Positions 32,507-42,038 of a DNA stretch of 64,000 nt are shown here, in pieces. The position numbers and the translations under genes were made by a program. Each line of letters begins with the position of its first letter. The stretch's first letter is position 1. Under the pieces are notes generated by a model. The model worked only from the letters and a program-made list of their open reading frames with translations, did not search any database and was not told where the DNA came from. Source of the DNA: Streptomyces sp. NBC_01351 (lineage in GTDB: Bacteria > Actinomycetota > Actinomycetes > Streptomycetales > Streptomycetaceae); the NCBI RefSeq assembly GCF_036237315.1, contig NZ_CP108357.1, forward strand, positions 62,001-126,000. Direction: 5' to 3'.

Positions 32507-33733
32507 ATGGATGTGTTCTGCGGGATCGACTGGGCGGAGGGGCATCACGACGTCGCGCTCGTCGACGGCGCCGGCAAGCTGCTGGCCAAGTGCCGCATCG
32601 GCGATGATCTGGACGGCTACCGCCTGCTGCTGGACCTCCTGGCGGAGCACGGCGACACCGCGGAGGCGCCGATCCCGGTGGCCATCGAGACCAGCCGCGG
32701 CCTGCTGGTCGCCACGCTGCGGCAGGGTCCCCGGCAGATCTTCGCGGTCAACCCGATGGCGGCCTCTCGCTACCGAGACCGCCACGGGGTGAGTCGCAAG
32801 AAGTCCGACCCTGGCGACGCGCTCGTGCTCGCCAACATCATCCGCACGGACATGCCGATGCACCGGCCGCTGGCGGCCGACACCGACCTGGCCCAGGCGG
32901 TGGCTGTCCTGGCCCGAGCTCAGCAGGACGCGGTCTGGAGCCGCCAGCAGCTCTGCAACCAGCTGCGTTCGCTGCTGCGCGAGTACTTCCCGGCGTTCCT
33001 GGAGGCGTTCAAGGACAAGCAGGGCGGTCTGGCCCGCGCCGACGCGCGCCGGGTCCTGGCGGTGGCACCGACGCCCGCGCTGGCCGCCAAGCTGCCGCTC
33101 TGGCGCCTGACGGCCATGATGAAGCGGGCTGGCCGGCGCAGGAACATCGAGGCCGATGCCGAGCGTCTGCAGCAGCTTTTCCGCCGCGAGGCCCCGCACC
33201 AGGTCCCGCTGGTTGAAGAAGCGATGGGCAAGCAGGCCGCGGCGCTGCTGCTGCAGCTGGACGCCGCCTGCGAAGCGGTCGCCGACCTTGGCCAGGCCAC
33301 AGAGGAAGCCTTCCGAGCTCATCCCGATGCCTCGATCATGCTGAGCTTTCCCGGCATCGGCTCCCAGATCGGCGCGCGGATCCTGGCGGAGATCGGGGAC
33401 GACCGGACGCGGTTCGCCACTGCCGGAGGGTTGAAGGCATACGCGGGCGCGGCCCCCATCACCCGGGCCTCTGGCAAACGGCACTACGTCGGGCGCCGGT
33501 TCGTCAAGAACAACCGGCTCAACCACGTCGGCCATCTCTGGGCCTTCGCTTCCCTCGGCTGCTCGGCCGGTGCTGACGCTCACTACCGGCGCCGACGGAC
33601 CACTGGGGACTGGCACATGCAGGCACTGCGGCACCTGTTCAACCGGATGCTCGGGCAGCTGCACCACTGCCTCCTGGCACGCGTCCCCTTCGATGAAGCG
33701 GTCGCGTTTCCCCCTCCTGCTGCCGCAGGGTGA
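32507..33733 (+). CDS. IS110-family transposase
   Basis: A 408-residue transposase. The N-terminal DEDD domain starts FCGIDWAEGHHDVALVD; IPVAIETSRG and KKSDPGDALVLANI supply the further acidic residues. The C-terminal Transposase_20 region has SFPGIGSQIGARILAEIGD and the serine-bearing GAAPITRASGKRHYVGRR. IS110 elements lack terminal inverted repeats and use a structured RNA from their flank to choose targets, so I cannot fix the element ends. The real start is the ATG at 32507, since DVFCGIDWA is the normal N-terminus. The gene is intact. Confidence 0.95.
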   Translation: MDVFCGIDWAEGHHDVALVDGAGKLLAKCRIGDDLDGYRLLLDLLAEHGDTAEAPIPVAIETSRGLLVATLRQGPRQIFAVNPMAASRYRDRHGVSRKKSDPGDALVLANIIRTDMPMHRPLAADTDLAQAVAVLARAQQDAVWSRQQLCNQLRSLLREYFPAFLEAFKDKQGGLARADARRVLAVAPTPALAAKLPLWRLTAMMKRAGRRRNIEADAERLQQLFRREAPHQVPLVEEAMGKQAAALLLQLDAACEAVADLGQATEEAFRAHPDASIMLSFPGIGSQIGARILAEIGDDRTRFATAGGLKAYAGAAPITRASGKRHYVGRRFVKNNRLNHVGHLWAFASLGCSAGADAHYRRRRTTGDWHMQALRHLFNRMLGQLHHCLLARVPFDEAVAFPPPAAAG

Positions 33734-33786
33734 TCACTGAGATCTCTCCATGACAGGCTGTCCTTCCTGAGCACCGAGGGGGAGCA

Positions 33787-34095
33787 ATGGCAGATGTCGG
33801 TGGATGGATCTGGGAGCGCAACCTGCGGTCGTTCCTGGAGTTGCTGTCGCACTATGTGGGCTACGGGTTCGATGCCACCGACTGGGAGACGGTTGCCCTG
33901 GCGGTCGAGGCGACCGACGATGAGCAGCCCGACGGCTGGTACTCGTATCCCTTGGTCGGTGAGGACCGGCAAGTCGAGGTTCGGCTTGCCCGCGCGGTCG
34001 GCGGCGACGAGCTCATGGTGACCGTGAACGGAACTCTGACGCCCGAACTGGAAGTCCGGGCGGACACACTGCTGGCGGCATTCTCAGCTGGCTGA
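33787..34095 (+). CDS. Hypothetical protein, 102 aa
   Basis: A 102-residue soluble protein (WIWERNLRSFLELLSHYVGY, then DGWYSYPLVGEDRQVEVRLA) of mixed alpha/beta type, with GGGGGAG before its ATG. It begins 53 bp after the IS110 transposase. It may be a genuine passenger or the gene into which the element inserted. No family recognised. Confidence 0.6.
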   Translation: MADVGGWIWERNLRSFLELLSHYVGYGFDATDWETVALAVEATDDEQPDGWYSYPLVGEDRQVEVRLARAVGGDELMVTVNGTLTPELEVRADTLLAAFSAG

Positions 34096-34156
34096 CCAAG
34101 GTCAACTTGCCCTGTTAGCCACATGAGGTGTCTTTCCACGCGACAGCCGAGAGAAG

Positions 34157-34495
34157 ATGTCATCCGTATCCCGGGGCCGGCGGCCGCGCGGAGGGCTCGC
34201 AGCCGAAGGCGTCCTGCCGCACACGCCGCCCATGTACCGCCAGCTGTCCGCGCAGCTGGCCCAGGCCCGGAGAGAAGGCCGCTTCCCCGACCTGATCGAC
34301 ACCGTCCGCGAAGTCCACGTCCCTCCCGCCTCGCCGGATGCGGACGCGTTCGTCGCCGAGATGCCCGGCTGGTTCCGCCTGGACCGCACCACGGGCCAGA
34401 AGCAGGCCCTGTACGTCGCAGCCGAGAAGGACACCCACCGCCAGCAGCTGACCCAAGCGGGCCCTGGTCGAAGACAGCGGCATGAAATCCGCTGA
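34157..34495 (+). pseudogene. Truncated protein lacking its C-terminal half
   Basis: A 112-residue frame whose first about 95 residues look conserved (MYRQLSAQLAQARREGRFPD, VREVHVPPASPDADAFVAEM, WFRLDRTTGQKQALYVAAEK). The typical continuation in relatives is lost after KDTHRQQLTQAG, and the tail is frame noise. The break near 34450 abuts the truncated ATPase gene coming from the other direction, so this is a rearrangement junction. Function unknown. Confidence 0.55.
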
Positions 34496-34563
34496 GGAGC
34501 CCCGAGACCACCCCCGTTGGGCGCGCATCACCCAAGAGGAACAGTGCACGACCGAGGTCGCGG

Positions 34564-35784
34564 CTACGCCTGGTACTCGTCTTCGGTGCGTGTGGTGTGG
34601 TTGGGGCCGGGGTGGGCGACCCCGGGGACCATGGGGTGGGTGTAGTCGAGTTGGATGGTGCTGAAGGCGTCGTCCGGCAAGGGGGCGGTGTCGTTGTCGG
34701 CGATGATGAGCTGGAGGCGCGAGCCGTAGGCGTCGGTCAGGGCTTTGAAGCGGCTGTAGATCCGTCGGCCTCGTTCCCGGTCGTCGGGGTTGCTGCCGAG
34801 CGCTTTGCGGGGGGAGTCGATGATGAGGATCGACGGGACGAGGATGTCGGGGTGGGTGAGTCCGCACTCCAGGAGTGCGAGGTGGTAGGCGATGTTGACG
34901 CCTGCTTGGAGAGCGCCGCCTGACGCCTGGAGGCTTTCGAAGGGTGTGTTGTCGACCACCGGCAGGTACGTTCCCGGGTCGATGACGGCCGACTGCTCCC
35001 AGGGCAGGTTCAGCTCCATCAGGGTCGTGGTGAAACGACTGCTGAGGTCGCCGACAAGGGATCGTCTGGCGTCGCTTTCTGCTCTGCGTACCTTGAGCTC
35101 GGCGTTGGCGTCTTTGCGTCGCGCGGTGATGTTCTTGGCGGCTTGCGCGATGGTCCGTACGCGCGCCCACGAATCGCGCAGGTGTAGGACGGCGTCGATC
35201 CCGCCGTTGAGGGCGGCGACGCGAGCACTGGCGTCCGAGATGGCGTCGAACCGCGGGGCGACGACGTCGCGTGTCTGGGCATCGAGCTGCCGGCGCAGAT
35301 TGGTGGCGAGGAACTCGGCATCAGAGGATCGGTCACGGGCCCTGCGCAGGACCTCGGCGTCCGCTCGCATCAGCTCACGCGCGTCCTGCAGCTGCTGCTC
35401 CAGCGCGCTGCGCGCTTCCCGGACGGCTGCCGGGTCCACATCCTCCTCGGCGGGATCAGCTTGGAGGCAGACGGTGCAGTGATCTTCCGGGACAGGCCGC
35501 GCTTCGAGGCGTTGCGCGCAGCGCGGGCAGACCACGAAGTGGAAGGGGGAGAGCTGGTCGATCGCGGTTGCGGAGCGTTCGAGGCGCCGCAGGTCGAGTT
35601 CGACCTGGGCGACGACGGACTCACGGGCCTCGACCAGTTCCCGGGCAGCGAGCACCTCCTGGGTGGCAGCCGTCGCTGCCTGCACGGCCGCCCGCAGTTC
35701 CCCGCGCAGGACGGCGTCTGCGGCACTGGTCTCCGAGAGCTCGGTGCGCAGTGTGCGCAGCGTGGTCTCGGCGTTGTGCAGCAT
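34564..35784 (-). pseudogene. SMC/Rad50-like ATPase missing its Walker A half
   Basis: A 406-residue frame that is the C-terminal part of a coiled-coil ATPase. A coiled coil (MLHNAETTLRTLRTELSETS) leads to a zinc-hook-like loop (VVCPRCAQRLEARP and HCTVCLQADP), a second coiled coil (SALEQQLQDARELMRADAEV), then an ABC-signature-like region (ESLQASGGALQAGVNIAYHL) and Walker B (ILIIDSPRKALGSN). No Walker A exists. Coding-like sequence in the same frame (DDELRTELAGLRD) runs upstream of the only usable ATG until a TAG near 35890, so the N-terminus was lost by rearrangement. Relatives act in DNA repair or phage defence. Confidence 0.75.
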
Positions 35785-35899
35785 GTCGCGCAGGCCGGCC
35801 AGCTCGGTGCGTAGTTCGTCGTCGGTCCGGGGGTCCGTAGCCCTGAGTGCCTGTGTCTGAACCCCTGTACCGGCTAGCCTGGGGGCCTAGGCTTGGCTG

Positions 35900-36211
35900 A
35901 TGTCGAAGGACGCCAACAAGGCTATGGAGAGGGCTTGTCGGGCTTGTGGTGACCGGCTACGACCGGGCGCCAGGCCAGACGCGGTGTTCTGCTCGGCGAC
36001 GTGTCGTTCCAGGCAGTGGCGGGTTGAGCGGCGGTTGCGCCGACGCCTTGCCGCCGTCCAGAGCGGGGTCGGTGAGGGTAAGTGCCGCGAGTGCGGGGCC
36101 CGCTGGGTCGCGGGGGTGGACCGGCGATTCGCGGCCGTGTATTGCTCGCCGAAGTGCAAGGTGAGGGCTTGGCGCCGGCGGAACGATCCGTTCGCGGACC
36201 GGTCACAGTAA
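35900..36211 (+). CDS. Double zinc-finger protein
   Basis: A 103-residue basic protein with two related zinc motifs: CRACGDRLRPGARPDAVFCS followed by ATCRSR, and CRECGARWVAGVDRRFAAVY followed by CSPKCK. Each is C-x2-C-(about 15)-C-x3-C, followed by an Arg-rich helix. The internal duplication suggests nucleic acid binding. Similar proteins occur beside mobile elements in Streptomyces. It diverges from the broken ATPase gene. Confidence 0.7.
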   Translation: MSKDANKAMERACRACGDRLRPGARPDAVFCSATCRSRQWRVERRLRRRLAAVQSGVGEGKCRECGARWVAGVDRRFAAVYCSPKCKVRAWRRRNDPFADRSQ

Positions 36212-36378
36212 CCGCAGCGCGAACGCATCAGATGTCCAAGTTCGGTCAGTTGCAGGTAATCTGCGGTCCTTCATTGCGATCTTCCCATTTGCGGTCTGAC
36301 TCTCGGTGACGAGCGGGCTTTGTTCCGTCACGGCAGAAAGATGGCCGTGCCATGGCCCGCGCTGGGTGGTGACACACC

Positions 36379-37377
36379 ATGCCCGAGGACAACGAGAAGA
36401 TCGGAAGCGTCAGCCCGTCACGATACGAACAGATCGTGGCCGAGCTCCGCGAAGTCGTCGACCAGCAGACTCGGGGCCAGTTCACGATCGGTGACCGCGC
36501 CTTGGAGATCGAACCCTCCCGCCCGCGCGACGGCTCCCGGCCCGAGGCCGGATGGACCGTCAAGGAGTCGCTGACGCGGCTCGCCGAGGACATCGGCCTC
36601 AAATACAGCACCGTCAACAACGCCCGCTGGGTCTCATCCCGCTGGCCCAAGGAGCACCGGCAGCCCGGCGTTTCCTTCACCGTCTACCGGATCCTGGCCA
36701 GCCTCGAGGACGAGGACGAACGATTCGCGGCCGTGAAACAGCCGCCCGAGGGCAAAACCCGATGGACCGCCGACGACGCCAGCCGAGTGCTCGGCTGGCA
36801 GGTCGAGAACCCGGTCTCCAAGCAGGAGAAGATCAGCGCCATCCACGCCCTCGCCCAGGACGAAGAAGTCGCCGCAGTGGTCACCACCGACCTGCTGCGC
36901 CGGCCCACAGTCTCAGCACACGTCGCCGTCGAGGACCGGGTCAGGGTGGTCGAGGAGTTCACCCGCGACGAGACCGTCGCCGCGACCGTGACAACCGGCC
37001 TGCTGCGGCGCCCGGACGTCGCATTCAAGGCCATGAGCGACGACACCGCCCGCCACCAGGTCAACCACGCCCAAGTCGAACGCGGCCGCCAGGCCCGCGA
37101 GCACTTCGAACGGACCAGCCCCATCGCGCCGGCGGTCAAGCAGGTCAACCGAACGGTCGAGTTCCTCGACCTGGTCACCGCTTGCCACTCCTTCGTAGCA
37201 GCCTCCGGACGGGCGGTCCCGGGCCTGCGGGACCGCCAGCTGACCGAGGACGAACAGGCGATCGTCCACCAGAACATCGCCAAGGTCAGGGCCACCCTCG
37301 ACTGGATCGAGAACGCAGTCGACACCGGCAAGGTCGACATGGACGACGAGCTCGCCGCCCTCCTCCGAGGCCAGTAG
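36379..37377 (+). CDS. DUF6192-like protein
   Basis: A 332-residue protein with the pattern I associate with DUF6192: an N-terminal helix (RYEQIVAELREVVDQQTRGQ), a helix-turn-helix-like segment (LTRLAEDIGLKYSTVNNARW), and a duplicated internal module (VAAVVTTDLLRRPTVSAHVA and VAATVTTGLLRRPDVAFKAM). The C-terminus is helical. The repeated VTT-LLRRP unit is visible directly. It is followed 2 bp later by the RacP-like gene; this pairing recurs on Streptomyces plasmids. Likely DNA-binding; role unknown. Confidence 0.72.
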   Translation: MPEDNEKIGSVSPSRYEQIVAELREVVDQQTRGQFTIGDRALEIEPSRPRDGSRPEAGWTVKESLTRLAEDIGLKYSTVNNARWVSSRWPKEHRQPGVSFTVYRILASLEDEDERFAAVKQPPEGKTRWTADDASRVLGWQVENPVSKQEKISAIHALAQDEEVAAVVTTDLLRRPTVSAHVAVEDRVRVVEEFTRDETVAATVTTGLLRRPDVAFKAMSDDTARHQVNHAQVERGRQAREHFERTSPIAPAVKQVNRTVEFLDLVTACHSFVAASGRAVPGLRDRQLTEDEQAIVHQNIAKVRATLDWIENAVDTGKVDMDDELAALLRGQ

Positions 37378-37379
37378 CC

Positions 37380-37799
37380 ATGCCCCGCGCCTCACGGCGC
37401 CGGGGCGACGCCGCTCTGCGGCACGCCGACACGGTCCGATTCGTGCTCTTCGAAGCACGCCCCGCCGGACTCCTCTTCCACCAGCTCACCCGCGCCAGCG
37501 ACCTCACCCCCAGCCAGGTGAGAGCCGGACTGGCCGCCCTCCGAGACGTCATCGCAGACCAGGGCTGGCCCCCGCTGATCTGGACCAGGGCCGACGGCTA
37601 CCAGCTCGGAGCCGAACGAGCCGCCCTGGAGGCATACGAACGAAAGGTGATCAAGGAGAAGCTCACCGAGTTCCGCCGGTTCATCACCGGCACCGTCGCA
37701 CCCCACGCCGCCAGCCACCCCGGTGACAAGTGGGTCCGCCACATCACCGCCCAGCTCAACTCCATCGAATCCACCCTCGACCTCGTCAACAGCTACTGA
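37380..37799 (+). CDS. RacP-like protein
   Basis: A 139-residue winged-helix-like protein (HADTVRFVLFEARPAGLLFH, LTPSQVRAGLAALRDVI, PLIWTRADGYQLGAE) with a helical C-terminus (KVIKEKLTEFRRFITGTVAP). It resembles the Streptomyces proteins annotated RacP. It starts 2 bp after the DUF6192-like gene, so both are one operon, closed by a strong hairpin. Confidence 0.75.
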   Translation: MPRASRRRGDAALRHADTVRFVLFEARPAGLLFHQLTRASDLTPSQVRAGLAALRDVIADQGWPPLIWTRADGYQLGAERAALEAYERKVIKEKLTEFRRFITGTVAPHAASHPGDKWVRHITAQLNSIESTLDLVNSY

Positions 37800-37805
37800 C
37801 CCCCC

Positions 37806-37844
37806 GCTGCCCGGGGCCCGGCCGAAGGCCGGGCCCCGGGCAGC
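37806..37844 (+). terminator. Perfect 18-bp hairpin
   Basis: Arms 37806-37823 and 37827-37844 with a GAA triloop, 6 bp after the RacP-like stop. Terminator-like without a U-tract. Confidence 0.85.
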
Positions 37845-37865
37845 ACCGCTTGAAGGCCCGCCACC

Positions 37866-38068
37866 ATGCGCCGACGCCGCTACCCCTCCGACACCACCGA
37901 CGCCGAATGGGCCCTGCTCGAACCCCTTCTCCCAGTCCCGGCCTGCGAGACACCCACCGGCGGCCGGCCCGAGAAGCACCACCGCCGCGAGATCGTCGAC
38001 GCCATCCGCTACGTCGTCGACACCGGCTGCAAATGGCGGGCCTTGCCGGCGGACTACCCGCCCTTTCT
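37866..38068 (+). pseudogene. IS5-family transposase, 5' part (interrupted)
   Basis: The first 67 or so residues of an IS5-type transposase: MRRRRYPSDTTDAEWALLEP, RREIVDAIRYVVDTGCKWRA, LPADYPPF. The frame is then broken at 38069 by a 4.0-kb insertion and resumes at about 42119 (TVYGYFAKWADEG). Together the halves would give a protein of about 280 residues. No left inverted repeat of the IS is evident, so that end may be missing too. Confidence 0.88.
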
Positions 38069-38083
38069 GTGGAATCAAAGATG

Positions 38084-38563
38084 TCAAGCGGTGTGCTTGT
38101 GGATCACGCCGAGGTAGAGGTGTTCAGGATGGGGCACGTGGTCGTCACGGCCAGGCGTGAAGAACACCGCGCAGACGTTGGCGGGTTGGGTCAGGATGCT
38201 GGATTGCTCTCCGAACGTGAGGCGGTCGTTGATGTCGTGGCGGCAGTCGACTGCGTCAAGGCCAGCGATCAGGTCTTCTCGGAGCACTGTGGACGGGTAG
38301 GACTCTGAGTCTGGCAAGACTAGGGGCGGCAACATGGTTGTCGAGCCTGGCCGGAGACTGATCGAGATTCCGCTTACAAGGCGTTGGGTGATGGACAGCT
38401 CCAGGCCGTTCCAGGCGTGGGGGTAGCCGTCAATGTCCGGTCTCATCCGGATGGCGGGGTGTGGGCGTCCTGGACCCAGGAGATCCTCGGCCTGGGTCAG
38501 GGACATGCCGCAGTGAAGCGGTCCGATACGGCCGGTCCGGGCGAAGTCGACGAGCACGTTCAT
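38084..38563 (-). CDS. Hypothetical passenger protein
   Basis: A 159-residue soluble protein (MNVLVDFARTGRIGPLHCGM, LTQAEDLLGPGRPHP, GLELSITQRLVSGISISL). The plan resembles small SMI1- or immunity-like proteins but I cannot assign a family. It is the last gene of the minus-strand array in the 4.0-kb element and ends 15 bp inside the left edge. It is not similar to TnpC. Start uncertain; the frame stays open upstream. Confidence 0.6.
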   Translation of the reverse strand: MNVLVDFARTGRIGPLHCGMSLTQAEDLLGPGRPHPAIRMRPDIDGYPHAWNGLELSITQRLVSGISISLRPGSTTMLPPLVLPDSESYPSTVLREDLIAGLDAVDCRHDINDRLTFGEQSSILTQPANVCAVFFTPGRDDHVPHPEHLYLGVIHKHTA

Positions 38564-38631
38564 CAAGGTCACGACGGTGACTCTGGCATCTTCTCGTGCT
38601 GGCCCACACCTGGATAAAGTTCGAAGGGTCC

Positions 38632-40971
38632 TCAGCACGGCTCACCGGGCCGGCACGATCGCGTGCGGGTGGTGAGGTCGATGACCGGCAGCAGAGTCGC
38701 AGTCGCGGGGGCGCCGATCTGGCTCGGTGTCGGCCCTGCGGGGGTAGGAACGTCGGCGAGTCGTTCGAGGAGCTTGTCGAGGGCGGTCTGCCCGTCGTCG
38801 ACGGCGGCGCGTTCATCGTCGGTGAGCGGGATATTGGCCAGCATCTTCTGCAGGTTGTCTTTCGCCTCAAGCAGTTGGCCCTTGCTGGATACCTTCGGGG
38901 TGTAGAAGTCGCAGCGTGCGCAGGCCATGCGGTGCTGGCACTGCTCGAAGAAGGTGTAGGTGCACCAGCCGTGGCCGAGGTCGTAGTACTGCCAGGGTTC
39001 ACCGCTGGCGGCGGCGCCGGAGGTGACCGCGTCGCGGTCGACGAGGACTTCGATGGTGCGTACGTTTCTGGCGAAGTAGCCGGCGTCGTTGTAAGCCCTG
39101 GCTAGGGTGTTCGGGGTGAGCTTCGCGTAGTGCGTGGTTGCCTCGGGAGTGCGGTGGCCCAGCCATTCCTGCAGCTCAAAGAGGGTCATGGGCTCCTTGG
39201 CGTTGTAGAGCTGGCTGGCGATCGTGGACCGGGCACGGTGGCTGGTGATGTTGCCGCGGACATCGGCGTTGGGGACGCCGGCCTTGCGGCAGAGCATCGG
39301 GATGATCGCCGTGTTGATGTAGTGCTTTGCGACCCGGCGGGCGCGGTGGGCGAACAGGAAGTCGGCGTACTCGTTGGTCTTGCGGTCGAGCATCGGCGGC
39401 TGAGCGGGTCTGACAGACTGCCATGCTTCGATGGCCTGGCCCAGGAGTGGATCGACGGGTTTGGTGAACGCGGTACCGGTTTTGTGGGTCGGCACGTTCA
39501 GCAGGCAGACGGCGTCGCGAGCGAGGACCTCTCCGGAGTCGCCGGGGATGGGCAGGCCGTCGTGCTGCCATCGGATGCAGCCGACCAGGAGGCGGGCGAT
39601 CTCGTCGCTGCGTTGGCCGGCGAACAGCCAGGTCAGCGTGATTGCCCGGATCAGCTCGGCAGGATAGGTGCGGCCGTCCGCGGTCGGCAGGTCGCCGGGC
39701 TCGAGGTTCAGGCCCGCCCAGAGCAGCTTGGCCCAGATGTCATCGGCGATCACCCGCGGGTCCGGGCCCATCAGGGCTCGGACGCTTCGTGGCGTTCTCA
39801 GGGCATGGGCGGGGTCGAACCTGCGCGGGATCAGTTCCCATTCGTGCAGGTCACGGAAAAATGCGCGGGGCACTTTGAGATAGCCGGACTTCGTCTGCGG
39901 CGTGAGCGGTTTGCCCAGGCGGTTCTGCGACTGCATGCCGCGGGTCCACTGGGAGAAGTCTCCGACGCTCATGCGGTCCACGGCTGCGACCCAGGACGCG
40001 CACGTCTGTCGGGTCCACTGGCGGGGCTCGGTGATCTCGGGGTGCTCGGCGGCCAGCCAGCGACCGATCTTGGCGAGCACGCTGCGGTAGCCGCTGCGGA
40101 TCTTCGGAGTCAGCGTAGATGTCGCGTACCAATGCTCGACCGAAGCCGCCCAGGCAGCCGGGACGCCCTCCATCGCGGCCGGTCCGGCCTCCTGCCGTGA
40201 CGGCGGCGGGTCCGCGTGGCCGAGTGCCGCGACCGCCCGCTGGATGCCGTAGAAATCCTTGCCCCACTGTCCGCTCATCGCCGGATGGACGCGCAGTGCG
40301 GCCAGGGCCTCGGTAGACAGGTCCTCCAGTAGCGGACTGCGGTTCAGCAGCAGCGTCTGGCAGATCACCGCGGCCAGCTTGTCGGCGTCACGGCGATAGC
40401 CCCAGTCGGCCAGAACCGTGCAGATCCGCCGGACGGCATCGTCGACGGGATCGTCCCCGAACACCCGGGTGGCCAGGGTCGGCCGCTGGAAGCGGCCGAG
40501 CCGATCGAAGGCGGTGAACTCGCCGAGCAAGTAGGCAAGAGCGATCACGAACGGCCGGGAGTTGGGGCCGATCTGTCCGCCCCAGGAGCGTCGGAAGTCG
40601 GTGCCGCTGGTGTCCACCAGTTCCACCCAGTCGTCTGCCGACCAGCCCCAGAAGGCCCGGCGAAGCTCGCCGCAGCGGATCAGCACGAGCCCGGCCGCGT
40701 CCCGCGCGAACCGCCGCTGGTGATGGTCGTCCGGCGGCCAGTGCAGGCCGGCGAGAGCGTCCGCCAACGGCCGCACCAACCGCGCGATCGGCCGCAGAGG
40801 CATCGCGTCGAGGACGAGGCCGTCACGCCGGAGCTGATCGATGCTGAGTGTCAGGAGCACGTCCGACTCGGCCTCGGTGAGCAGGCCGCGACGGTCATAG
40901 TGTGCAAGGTCGACGGACCATGCCCAGGTCGGACGGCTTGTCGGCCCAGCCGTTCTCGGTTGGGCGGTCAC
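38632..40971 (-). CDS. Large tyrosine recombinase (TnpB-like)
   Basis: A 779-residue tyrosine recombinase. The catalytic domain lies at about 430-620: LTWLFAGQRSDEIARLL (first Arg), TSHRARSTIASQLYN (His-x-x-Arg), EWLGHRTPEATTHYAKLTP (His and nucleophilic Tyr near 613). A 430-residue N-terminal part with core-binding helices precedes it. About 165 residues follow, with CTYTFFEQCQHRMACARCDF (zinc-like Cys cluster) and a coiled coil. This size and order match TnpB of Tn554-like elements. GTG start overlaps the upstream recombinase stop (GTGA). Confidence 0.85.
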   Translation of the reverse strand: MTAQPRTAGPTSRPTWAWSVDLAHYDRRGLLTEAESDVLLTLSIDQLRRDGLVLDAMPLRPIARLVRPLADALAGLHWPPDDHHQRRFARDAAGLVLIRCGELRRAFWGWSADDWVELVDTSGTDFRRSWGGQIGPNSRPFVIALAYLLGEFTAFDRLGRFQRPTLATRVFGDDPVDDAVRRICTVLADWGYRRDADKLAAVICQTLLLNRSPLLEDLSTEALAALRVHPAMSGQWGKDFYGIQRAVAALGHADPPPSRQEAGPAAMEGVPAAWAASVEHWYATSTLTPKIRSGYRSVLAKIGRWLAAEHPEITEPRQWTRQTCASWVAAVDRMSVGDFSQWTRGMQSQNRLGKPLTPQTKSGYLKVPRAFFRDLHEWELIPRRFDPAHALRTPRSVRALMGPDPRVIADDIWAKLLWAGLNLEPGDLPTADGRTYPAELIRAITLTWLFAGQRSDEIARLLVGCIRWQHDGLPIPGDSGEVLARDAVCLLNVPTHKTGTAFTKPVDPLLGQAIEAWQSVRPAQPPMLDRKTNEYADFLFAHRARRVAKHYINTAIIPMLCRKAGVPNADVRGNITSHRARSTIASQLYNAKEPMTLFELQEWLGHRTPEATTHYAKLTPNTLARAYNDAGYFARNVRTIEVLVDRDAVTSGAAASGEPWQYYDLGHGWCTYTFFEQCQHRMACARCDFYTPKVSSKGQLLEAKDNLQKMLANIPLTDDERAAVDDGQTALDKLLERLADVPTPAGPTPSQIGAPATATLLPVIDLTTRTRSCRPGEPC

Positions 40972-42038
40972 TCGGCGACCACCTTCGAGGGATGGGCGCC
41001 TCGGGTCAGCATGTCCACGCGCCAGGAATGGATCTGCTGCATGCCCCGGTTCAGTTTCTCCGCCAGGTCGCGGCCCGAGAGATGGATGTAGGTCAGCGTT
41101 GATTCGGTGCTGCGATGACCGGCGAAGGAGGCGATGGCGTGCAGTTCCCAGCCCATTCTGGCCAGGTCGGTCAAGCACAGATGCCGTGTGGTGTGGGTCG
41201 AGAACCGCGGCAGGTCGGCGGCGAGCGCGACGCGCCGGATCACCTTCGACCACGTCCACAGGGTCAGCGGCTGGCCGTAGTTGCGGCGTGACTCGGACAA
41301 GAACAGCGGCCCGCGGGCCCGGCTGATTGTGGCCCGATGCGTGAGGTAGTCGGATAGCAGGACGCCGGTCGCCGCCGAGTAGGGGACGACCCGTTCGCGC
41401 CGGGTCTTCGTCGTCTCGGCCCGAATCCGGAGGGTCCGGTGAGCTGGGTCAAGGTCGTCGGTCCGCAGCGAGCACAGTTCCTCGCGCCGCAGGGCCGCGT
41501 CATAGGCGAGAGCGAGCATGACCCGGTTGCGTACGGGCTCTTCACGCGCGACGGCCAGCAGGTCGAGCCACTGCTGTTCGCCCGGAATCCAAGGCAGCTT
41601 CGTAAGCCGGGGCACCAGCCCGCGCTGGTGGCCGCCGAAGTTCCTGCTGGGCGTGTAGCGACCGCGGCCGACCGGGTTCGATTCCCGCAGGCCTTCCTCG
41701 ATGAGGTAGTCGTAGAACAGCCGAACCGGCACCAGCCGCTGCTGCAGCGTCGCATTCGCCAGACCGGCCCCGGAGTCCAGAGCGACGACGTTGCCTCCTC
41801 GTCGGCTCGGCCGCGAGCTCAGCTCCTTCACGAAGGCCGCCACGTGCAGACGCTTCGCGGCGACCGGGTCGATTCCGTCCCGCTCGCAGACCAGCAGGTA
41901 CTCGGCGAGTCCCCGCGCGTACGCGTCGATCGTCCGGGGAGCCCGTCCGAGATCTGTCCACACTCGCAGCCACTCGGCCGCCCGCTCATGCCGGCTCAGA
42001 ACCGGCCACTTCTCCTCCAGGACCACTGCGCTGCCCAA
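40968..42038 (-). CDS. Tyrosine recombinase (TnpA-like)
   Basis: A 356-residue integrase-type recombinase with an N-terminal SAM-like core-binding domain (APRTIDAYARGLAEYLLVCE) and a full catalytic set: Arg184 in ALRREELCSLR, His282 and Arg285 in THTTRHLCLTDL, His308 in FAGHRSTEST, and Tyr317 in TYIHLSG. It is the first gene of the element, reading inward from its right end, and is translationally coupled to the larger recombinase. The pair probably acts jointly at both ends. Confidence 0.9.
   Translation of the reverse strand: MGSAVVLEEKWPVLSRHERAAEWLRVWTDLGRAPRTIDAYARGLAEYLLVCERDGIDPVAAKRLHVAAFVKELSSRPSRRGGNVVALDSGAGLANATLQQRLVPVRLFYDYLIEEGLRESNPVGRGRYTPSRNFGGHQRGLVPRLTKLPWIPGEQQWLDLLAVAREEPVRNRVMLALAYDAALRREELCSLRTDDLDPAHRTLRIRAETTKTRRERVVPYSAATGVLLSDYLTHRATISRARGPLFLSESRRNYGQPLTLWTWSKVIRRVALAADLPRFSTHTTRHLCLTDLARMGWELHAIASFAGHRSTESTLTYIHLSGRDLAEKLNRGMQQIHSWRVDMLTRGAHPSKVVAE

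Noticed and set aside
33983..33991. GGCTTGCCC in the gene after IS110
   Set aside because: One isolated copy of the 9-mer inside a coding region, without an inverted partner; I treat it as chance.
39130..40200. Plus-strand frame opposite the large recombinase
   Set aside because: Mirror of a recombinase with all catalytic residues; no start or domain.
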